Of a stretch of DNA of 11,926 nucleotides, positions 7,403 to 11,926 are shown piece after piece. The number at the start of each line of letters is the position of its first letter. Within the stretch, counting starts at the first letter, position 1. Below the pieces are notes generated by a model. The model was not told the DNA's origin, ran no database searches, and saw only the letters and a program-made list of their open reading frames with translations. This DNA is from JBOGEB01 sp050743125 (GTDB lineage Bacteria; Actinomycetota; Nitriliruptoria; Euzebyales; Egibacteraceae): positions 1 to 11,926 of the forward strand of contig JBOGEB010000135.1 in assembly GCA_050743125.1 (NCBI GenBank), written 5' to 3'. The position numbers and the translations under genes were made by a program.

Positions 7403-8458
7403 ATGAATGACCGCGGCCAGACACCGATCCTCCTGGAGCGGGTTCCCCGGCACACCGTCGTGCTGGTCTCCGGCGGCTTGGACTCGGCCACGCTCGTCTA
7501 TCTGCTCGCCTTCCGGGGAGCACGGCTGTCGTTGCTCAGCTTCAACTACGGTCAGCGCCACCGACGGGAGCTGGAGTCAGCGGCCACGATCGCCCGACGT
7601 CTCGACGTCCCGTGGCGGCTGGTCGAGATGCAGACGTTGGGCCGGCTGCTGTCAGGCTCGGCGCTGACCGACGAGGGCCTCGCGGTTCCTGACGGCCGCT
7701 ACACGGACCCGTCCATGCGCGCGACCGTGGTGCCCAACCGCAACGCGCTTCTCCTGGACGTCGCGGTCGGCTGCGCCGTCGCCCAGAGGGCGGACGCGGT
7801 GGCGTTCGGCGCGCACGCGGGGGACCACCCCATCTATCCCGACTGCCGCCCGGAGTTCGTCCAGGCCTACGCCGCTACGGCGGCGGTCGCCAACGAGGGC
7901 TTCCTGCCCGCGGACTTCCAGGTGCTCGCCCCGTTCCTGACCTGCGCGAAAGCCGAGATCGTGCGGCTGGGCGCCGATCTCGGGGTGCCGTTCGCCGACA
8001 CCTGGCCGTGCTACCGCGGCGAAGCCGTGCACTGCGGGACCTGCGGCACCTGCGTAGAGCGCCGCGAGACGTTCGCTCTGGCCCGCGTGCCCCACCCGAC
8101 CCGATCCCGAGGGACACAAATGCGCCCGGCGGCACGGCCACAACTACACCGTGGAAGTGCAGCTGGCCGCCGAGACGCTCGACCGTGCGGGCTTCGTGGT
8201 CGACTTCGGAGAGCTGGACCCGGTCAAGCGCTTCGTCGATGCCGAGCTGGACCACCGCGACCTCAACGACGTGCTGGGATGCCAGCCGTCCTCAGAGCTG
8301 TTGGCCCACTATCTGCACGACTGGTGTCGGGAGCACCTGCCGCCGCGCGTGGTCGAACGCCTATGGGCGGTACGGGTATCGGAGACGCCGGCGCCGGTGC
8401 CGCCCTCGGCTGGGACTACGCCGAGCGCTTCGTGCCCTACCGGATCACGTACGGATGA
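7403..8458 (+). CDS. queC: 7-cyano-7-deazaguanine (preQ0) synthase QueC, with run-on C-terminus
   Basis: QueC converts 7-carboxy-7-deazaguanine to preQ0 with ATP and ammonia. All hallmarks are present: the PP-loop SGGLDS at 23-28, NYGQRHRREL at 48-57, VPNRNALLL at 110-118, GAHAGDHPIYPDCR near 136-149, and the zinc site C203, C211, C214 and C217 in the WPCY...CGTCGTC segment. Homology ends at about residue 230 (TFALARVPHPT, nt about 8097), where QueC proteins normally stop. Here the frame continues about 120 more codons through queD-derived DNA in the wrong frame and ends at 8458. The normal stop was therefore lost by the deletion that fused queC to queD. The added tail is arginine- and proline-rich and probably unfolded. 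The enzyme core is complete and could be active. The start at ATG 7403 lacks an obvious ribosome binding site. Confidence 0.9.
   Translation: MNDRGQTPILLERVPRHTVVLVSGGLDSATLVYLLAFRGARLSLLSFNYGQRHRRELESAATIARRLDVPWRLVEMQTLGRLLSGSALTDEGLAVPDGRYTDPSMRATVVPNRNALLLDVAVGCAVAQRADAVAFGAHAGDHPIYPDCRPEFVQAYAATAAVANEGFLPADFQVLAPFLTCAKAEIVRLGADLGVPFADTWPCYRGEAVHCGTCGTCVERRETFALARVPHPTRSRGTQMRPAARPQLHRGSAAGRRDARPCGLRGRLRRAGPGQALRRCRAGPPRPQRRAGMPAVLRAVGPLSARLVSGAPAAARGRTPMGGTGIGDAGAGAALGWDYAERFVPYRITYG
8082..8458 (+). pseudogene. queD: QueD-like 6-carboxytetrahydropterin synthase, N-terminally deleted and frameshifted
   Basis: QueD makes 6-carboxy-5,6,7,8-tetrahydropterin from dihydroneopterin triphosphate, two steps before QueC. 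In the third frame from about 8106 one reads PEGHKCARRHGHNYTVEVQL, then FVVDFGELDPVKRF, LDHRDLND and VRVSETP. These are the QueD/PTPS catalytic Cys, two zinc histidines, the catalytic Asp-His pair and the C-terminal Glu. The first strand and first zinc histidine (the usual AAH motif) are absent, and no start codon precedes the HGHNY motif; a TAG at 8055-8057 closes the frame upstream. After SETP the frame loses similarity, while the queC frame at 8400-8458 ends GWDYAERFVPYRITYG-stop and overlaps the next start by ATGA. This suggests a second, small frame break near 8385-8400. Function as written is unlikely. Confidence 0.82.
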
Positions 8459-9220
8459 GCACCCGGACCAAACCCGAACAGGCCGTGATCCTGGTGGCGC
8501 ACCAGCCGGCCTACCTGCCCTGGCCGGGCTACTTCGCGAAGCTGCTCGGCGTCGACCGGCTCGTCGTGCTCGATCATGTGCAGTTCTCCGAACGCGGATG
8601 GCAGCACCGCAACCGCGTCCTCGGCCATGCCGGCGGCCACCAGCTCCTCACCGTCCCCGTCCAACGACGCTTCGGGCAGCCGATCAGCGAGGTGCACATC
8701 GACCCGGCCCAGCCATGGGCGCACCGCCACTGGCGCACCCTGACCCAGGTGTACGGGCACGCGCACGGTTGGCGATTCCTGGCCGAAGAACTGGCAGCGA
8801 TCTACGCCCGGACATGGGAAATGCCTGGTCGACCTGGATCTTGCGGTCACGCGGCTCATGCTGAACCGCCTCGATCTGCTGGTCCGGCTCGTCTGCTCCA
8901 GCAGCCTCGGCGTCACCGGTCGCAAGACCGGCATGCTCATCGACCTGTGCCAAGCATTCGGCGCGCGAGTGCTCCGAGTCGGCGCGGGCGGCTCGCTGCG
9001 CTACCTCGACCGCGACGGGCTCGCCCAGGCGGGGATCGACATCGAGGTCGTCCGCTTCACCTATCTTCCTTACCAGCAAGGCCGCCGCCAGCGGGAGTTC
9101 GTGTCCGGGCTGTCCGCGCTCGATCTCCTCGCCCACCTCGGCCCGCAGGCCGCCCGACGCGTAATCGCCGACAGCGTCCGCATCGAACGCCACACCCCAG
9201 ATCTCCTCCCGCAACGATGA
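8455..9220 (+). pseudogene. WbqC-family protein interrupted by a one-base frameshift
   Basis: WbqC-family proteins (PF08889) are found in surface polysaccharide loci; their exact activity is poorly defined. The first frame from ATG 8455 starts with AHQPAYLPWPGYFAKLLGVD and HVQFSERGWQHRNRVL, the diagnostic N-terminal motifs, and runs to about AAIYARTWE. Similarity then continues in the second frame from about 8822 (CLVDLDLAVTRLMLNRLDLL), through SSSLGVTGRKTGMLIDLC, VGAGGSLRYLD and FVSGLSALDLLAHLGP, ending at TGA 9218-9220. The switch lies in GGGAAATG at about 8816-8823, so a single inserted or lost base explains it. Both ends overlap neighbouring genes by ATGA (8455-8458 and 9217-9220), a layout that points to a functional, translationally coupled ancestor. 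Real decay and sequencing error cannot be separated here. Confidence 0.85.
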
Positions 9221-10062
9221 GCCACCACCCCGCACCAACCGCCGGGCAGCAACCAACTCCGGGGACGAAACCACAGACGCACACGCTCATGCCGCTGCTC
9301 ACCGACCCGGGCCGGCTGAAACGCGCAGCCCGCGCCTGCATGCGCACCGCCTCCAGTCCCGGCGCGGACGGCGTGACCTGGCGCGACTACCGTGACGGAC
9401 TGGACGGCCGGCTCGCCGCGCTCGCGCGCCGGTTGCGCGACGGCACCTGGCGGCCCGGCCCCGTCCGCGTCCTCACCTGGCCCAGCGACGGCAAGGAACT
9501 CACCGCCGCCATCCCCACCGTCGAGGACCGCATCGTCCACCGCGCGATACGCAACTGCCTGGAGCCGATTCTCGAGGCCTACGCCTACCCGGAGTGGATG
9601 TTCGGGTGGCGTCCCCGGCGTACGCGCCTGGACGCCATCGTCTATGCCCTGCGCTACTGGGACAACGAGCGGCTCTGGGTCGCCGACGTGGACGTGGCAG
9701 CCGCCACCTCTGGAGGCGAGATTGGCGACGTCGTCGGCTGGGTGGCCCGCTGGGCGCACGACGGAGGGCTCCTCCGGATCGTCCGGCAGGCGCTGACGGG
9801 CCTGCCGTCCCCTCTTGCTCCAGGCAGCGGGCTGACGCCGCTGCTGACCAACCTGCGGCTCGCATCAGTCGACGCCCAGCTCGGCCACTTGAACGTCGTA
9901 CGGGTCACCGACAACTACGCCGTGCTCTGCCCCGGTCGGCCCGCGGCCGAGTTCGCCTACGAGCGAATTGTCGATGCCCTCGCCACCGCTGATCGCGCCC
10001 CTAACGGGCGCAAGAGCAAGGTGTGGCAGCCCAACCCCGAAGACCTCTTCCTCGCAGGTTGA
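9217..10062 (+). CDS. Small reverse-transcriptase-like protein with altered active site
   Basis: This uninterrupted 281-residue protein aligns by eye with group II-intron-like RTs: SSPGADGVTWRDY (46-58), LRDGTWRPGPVRVL (73-86), IPTVEDRIVHRAIRNCLEPI (99-118), MFGWRPRRTRLDAI (128-141), motif A VADVDVAAATSG (155-166), motif B APGSGLTPLLTNLRLASVD (201-219), motif C VRVTDNYAVLC (228-238), and KSKVW...DLFLAG (266-281). The YADD box is VTDN: Asp232 is kept, and the second Asp is Asn233. Motif A keeps Asp159 but lacks the usual FD that follows. The protein ends at the FLG motif, so there is no thumb, maturase or endonuclease domain. Polymerase activity is doubtful; nucleic-acid binding or a new role is possible. 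The start overlaps the wbqC stop (ATGA) and the glycosyltransferase begins 3 bp after its stop, so it is an operon member, not an intron insertion. Confidence 0.77.
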   Translation: MSHHPAPTAGQQPTPGTKPQTHTLMPLLTDPGRLKRAARACMRTASSPGADGVTWRDYRDGLDGRLAALARRLRDGTWRPGPVRVLTWPSDGKELTAAIPTVEDRIVHRAIRNCLEPILEAYAYPEWMFGWRPRRTRLDAIVYALRYWDNERLWVADVDVAAATSGGEIGDVVGWVARWAHDGGLLRIVRQALTGLPSPLAPGSGLTPLLTNLRLASVDAQLGHLNVVRVTDNYAVLCPGRPAAEFAYERIVDALATADRAPNGRKSKVWQPNPEDLFLAG

Positions 10063-10065
10063 TCC

Positions 10066-10608
10066 ATGACGGCGACGTGGGCATCGCCCCGGCGGGCGCT
10101 CCTGTACTGCACGTTCAACGGGGTGGCCAACTGCACCAACGGGATCGGCCGCCAGACCAAGACGCTGCTGTCGGTCGCCGACCGCCGCTGGCCCGAGCTG
10201 ACCGCCGAGACCGGCCCGTTCGACCTGCACCTGGCGTGCCCCCAGCCGTCGCCCGCCACCTGGGCCTACAACCCCGCCGACCTGGCCGAAGCCGAACGTG
10301 TCGCCGGCCAACGCGGTGGAGCCGTGCATTCTTTGTGTTATGACACCTCGAAGGCGTTCTGGTCGGTGGATACTTGGCGGGCGCTGTGCAAGGCTGCGGC
10401 TGAGGTCATCCTCGACCTCGCCGACCGCTACGACCACATCCTGGCCATCGGGCCCGTCCCATGCCGTCGGGCAGCGGGGACAGGGGGACCCTGCGGGCGG
10501 CGTGTTGGCGGCACGCCCGCTCCTCCTTCGGGCCAGGGTCGGCGGCGTGACGCCGGTCGGCCAGCGCCTCACGGAACGCCCGGTCGTCCGTCTGGGCCGC
10601 CTGGGTGA
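10066..10608 (+). pseudogene. Glycosyltransferase N-terminal fragment
   Basis: From ATG 10066, three bases after the RT-like gene, the frame reads ALLYCTFNGVANCTNGIGRQ, then FDLHLACPQPSPATWAYNP, GGAVHSLCYDTS and LADRYDHILAIG. The glycine-rich GVANCTNGIGRQ loop after a first beta strand and the alternating strand-helix pattern suggest the N-terminal Rossmann domain of a GT-B, GT4-like glycosyltransferase. Genuine similarity stops near 10450, about 130 codons in. The remaining 50 codons to the stop at 10608 are read from the opposite strand of a DUF222 remnant and are Gly/Pro/Arg-rich noise. A full enzyme would have about 350-420 residues, so the C-terminal nucleotide-sugar-binding half is missing. 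The family call rests on pattern recognition and is moderate. Confidence 0.5.
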
Positions 10609-10976
10609 CGAGTTCGTCCTGCGCTGCGGGCGACTAGCTGCGGATGGGTGCGCGCGGCCTGCGCGAGCGCGTCGGCCTGGCCGGGGCTGATCCGCCCTGC
10701 CGCCAACGCCGCCGCCGTGGCCTGCAGCCCGGGGTCGGCCAGCGACGTGGCCGGCCTGGCCTGGCGCGCGGCCTGCCCGCCGGACAGCCGCCCCGCGGTC
10801 CGCAGCCGCTCGGCGGCCACCCGCGCCACGATGCGGGTCGACGCCTGCACGTCGGCGCGCAGCCGGGCCTCGTCCAACGTGTCCAGGTCCCGGGCGGCCG
10901 GCGCGTCGCAGGCCGACGCCAACGCGTCGAGCGGGTCTGCTGTGACCTGCCCATAGATCGAACATATGTTCCACAT
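10448..10976 (-). pseudogene. DUF222/13E12-family HNH protein remnant, frameshifted and truncated
   Basis: On the minus strand the frame from about 10950 reads DPLDALASACDAPAARDLDT, then ARLRADVQASTRIVARVAAE and AAALAAGRISPGQADALAQA, the usual N-terminal order of DUF222 proteins. At about 10627 the frame changes. The continuation in another frame reads DELVTQAAQTDDRAFREALA, a DRRHAADPGPKEERACRQHA segment, then VPLSPLPDGMG, which is the classic middle of the family. Similarity ends at about 10450, exactly where the glycosyltransferase breaks off, so the HNH nuclease domain is gone. The start is unclear: ATG 10965 (MFDLWAG, inside the LexA box) is typical of the family but out of frame with the body, while ATG 10976 is in frame. 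This implies another small indel near 10940. It cannot make a nuclease. Confidence 0.78.
10958..10973 (-). promoter_or_regulatory. LexA/SOS box at the start of the DUF222 remnant
   Basis: The plus-strand sequence TCGAACATATGTTCCA matches the mycobacterial SOS box TCGAAC-N4-GTTCGA at 11 of 12 fixed positions, with GAACATATGTTC a perfect 12-bp palindrome. 13E12-family genes in Mycobacterium tuberculosis are known to carry LexA boxes. Here the box contains or abuts the minus-strand start codon (ATG 10965-10963), so LexA bound here would block initiation until DNA damage. The gene it served is broken. Confidence 0.65.
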
Positions 10977-11169
10977 GGTAGCTGGCAAGGTGGCCGGCCC
11001 GCAACCATTTCGGTCGAAAAAGGTCGACGGCGCCGAACGCGATCTTGTGACCCCGGTCAGCTCCATCCAGCGGGTGGTCCACGATGTGCACGTCATGACC
11101 CTGCGAGGACAAGTGCAGCTCCTGCGGCCAGCCGAGGTAACCGTCACCGCCGAGCACCAAGAGCTGCAT
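10974..11169 (-). pseudogene. N-terminal fragment of an SqdB-like NAD-dependent sugar epimerase
   Basis: From ATG 11169 the minus strand reads MQLLVLGGDGYLGWP, then ELHLSSQGHDVHIVDHP. This is the first Rossmann beta-alpha-beta unit of an extended short-chain dehydrogenase, with GGDGYLG as the NAD-binding GxxGxxG loop and the aspartate of IVD at the end of strand 2. The GDGYLGWP wording is characteristic of UDP-sulfoquinovose synthase and close relatives. Similarity fades after about 35 residues, and the frame runs into the LexA box and the DUF222 remnant. Only the first tenth of a roughly 380-residue enzyme is left. It would fit a sugar-nucleotide function linked to the wbqC and glycosyltransferase genes, but it is on the opposite strand, so an inversion or unrelated insertion must be invoked. 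Confidence 0.5.
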
Positions 11170-11461
11170 TCACCACCGGTACAGGTGGTCGTGATCGTGC
11201 GGCGCCCGAGTGCGGGAAGGTCCGGTGCCGGCCAGATCGCCAACCTGCTCCTGACGCCTTCTCCTGGCCCGTTGACCGGGCCACCCAGGACGGGCTCGCC
11301 CAGCTCGACGCTCTCGACCCCGAGGTGGATGTGGTCATGCACGCCTACCAGCGCACTCCGGACGCCAGGCGCTACCCGGGCAGCCACCTCGGCTCACCGC
11401 CCACCCGCATAAAGTTCCCGCAAACCCTTGCCAACCACACCTCCACATGACACAATACAAA
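11170..11461. other. Gap between epimerase fragment and DUF222 gene, with a coding-like scrap
   Basis: About 290 bp lie between the divergent starts of the epimerase fragment and the second DUF222 gene. On the plus strand 11253-11450 has an open frame with strong G/C third positions up to about 11390 (WPVDRATQDGLAQLDALDPE, then VDVVMHAYQRTPDARRYPGS). It looks like the end of a gene I cannot identify. The last 60 bp (11400-11461) are AT-richer and probably carry the promoter of the DUF222 gene (ACACAATACAAAC just before the ATG). No LexA box is seen here. Confidence 0.4.
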
Positions 11462-11926
11462 CATGAGTACGAACCAGGTGGAGGGTGCGGCGGTCGAGCA
11501 GCTCGACGGCAGCGCGCTGCTCGACCTGGCCGAGCGCGCGCTCGCCGCGCTGGGCGCCCAGCCGTTGAGCGGCGCGGTGGAGGACGCTGAGCTGGCCGAG
11601 TCGGTGGAGCGGCTGCACCGGCTGGAGACGGTCGTGGCGGGAGAGAAGCTGCGGCGGGTCGCCGCGGTCGACGTCCGTCAGGCGTGGCGGGCCGAAGGGG
11701 CGCGGTCGACGGCGGACCTGTTGGCGCGGCGGCTGCGGTTGACGCGGGGGGAGGCGCGGGCGCAGGCGGAGACGGCGGTCGGGTTGGAGGGGCTGCCGGA
11801 GACCGCCGCGGCGGTCCGCGCGGGCACGATCGGGCTGGGGCAGGCGCAGGTCGCGGTGCAGACCGCGAAGGAGCTGCGTCCGGACGTGCGGGAAGAGTTG
11901 GACCGGCTGGTGGCCGGCGACGGCGG
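11462..11926 (+). CDS. DUF222/13E12-family protein, N-terminal part, cut by the window end
   Basis: ATG 11462 opens a frame with no stop to the end of the window (155 codons). It starts MSTNQVEGAAVEQLDGSALL and continues with RLHRLETVVAGEKLRRVAAV, a GARSTADLLARRLRLTRGEA segment and ETAAAVRAGTIGLGQAQVAV. These are the ordered helical motifs of the DUF222 domain that precedes an HNH endonuclease in the actinobacterial 13E12 repeat family. The HNH part should follow beyond 11926. Full proteins are about 400-480 residues. Biological roles are largely unknown; the copies are numerous, recombine, and serve as phage integration sites in mycobacteria (phiRv1 in REP13E12). Its sequence differs from the remnant at 10448-10976, so it is not a simple tandem copy. 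No clear Shine-Dalgarno sequence precedes the ATG. Confidence 0.86.

Noticed and set aside
6156..7406. 416-codon plus-strand frame opposite the XRE-TPR gene
   Set aside because: Arg/Gln/Leu-rich shadow; the minus strand has the helix-turn-helix and a strong ribosome binding site.
8151..8864. Functional queD-like protein starting at GTG 8151
   Set aside because: That start lies after the HGHNY zinc motif and the catalytic cysteine, so the product would lack the active site.
8008..10062. 684-codon frame as one large fusion protein
   Set aside because: Only 8455 to about 8818 (WbqC N-terminus) and 9217-10062 (RT-like) are real coding in this frame; the rest is out-of-frame queC, queD and wbqC. 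The frame is open by chance of high GC and the wbqC frameshift.
9217..10062. Group II intron carrying its maturase
   Set aside because: There is no maturase X or endonuclease domain, no intron RNA end that I can see, and the gene is coupled to its neighbours by ATGA and a 3-bp gap instead of interrupting one.
9865..11169. 434-codon minus-strand frame as a complete sugar epimerase
   Set aside because: Only the first 35 or so residues look like an epimerase; the rest is out-of-frame DUF222 and antisense of the glycosyltransferase and RT-like genes.

Overview
The window is high-GC DNA with the codon use and gene families of an actinobacterium: NYN-domain and SPW-like membrane proteins, Streptomyces-type XRE-TPR regulators, DUF222/13E12 HNH proteins and a mycobacterial-type LexA box. 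No rRNA, tRNA or CRISPR array is visible, and the species cannot be named.

Layout. 1-665 has no convincing gene. It holds a 48-bp near-perfect palindrome, a pair of competing hairpins, and a possible remnant of a small zinc-finger protein on the minus strand. 666-3486 is a minus-strand run of four genes: a secreted lipoprotein alpha/beta hydrolase, a NYN (PIN-like nuclease) protein, and two small membrane proteins whose stop and start codons overlap. A divergent gap of about 155 bp leads to a plus-strand SEC-C protein (3642-5693). This converges, with a 6-bp gap, on a minus-strand XRE-TPR regulator (5700-7154). Across a 248-bp divergent intergenic region from the regulator begins a compact plus-strand operon: queC, a queD-like gene, a wbqC-family gene, a small reverse-transcriptase-like gene and a glycosyltransferase. 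They are joined by ATGA overlaps or a 3-bp gap.

The operon is the most interesting part. It couples preQ0-type 7-deazaguanine synthesis genes with surface-glycan-type genes and with a stand-alone 281-residue RT-like protein. That protein keeps the RT fold motifs but has VTDN in place of YADD. The operon also looks damaged. queD has lost its N-terminus by fusion to the end of queC and has a second frame break near its 3' end. wbqC has a one-base frameshift, and the glycosyltransferase is cut off after about 130 codons.

The right end (about 10450-11460) is a patchwork: an antisense frameshifted DUF222 remnant with a LexA box over its start, the first codons of an SqdB-like NAD-dependent sugar epimerase, and an unassigned coding-like scrap. 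A second DUF222 gene then runs off the window on the plus strand. DUF222/13E12 repeats are plausible recombination points for the rearrangement. An assembly or sequencing fault cannot be excluded from the sequence alone.
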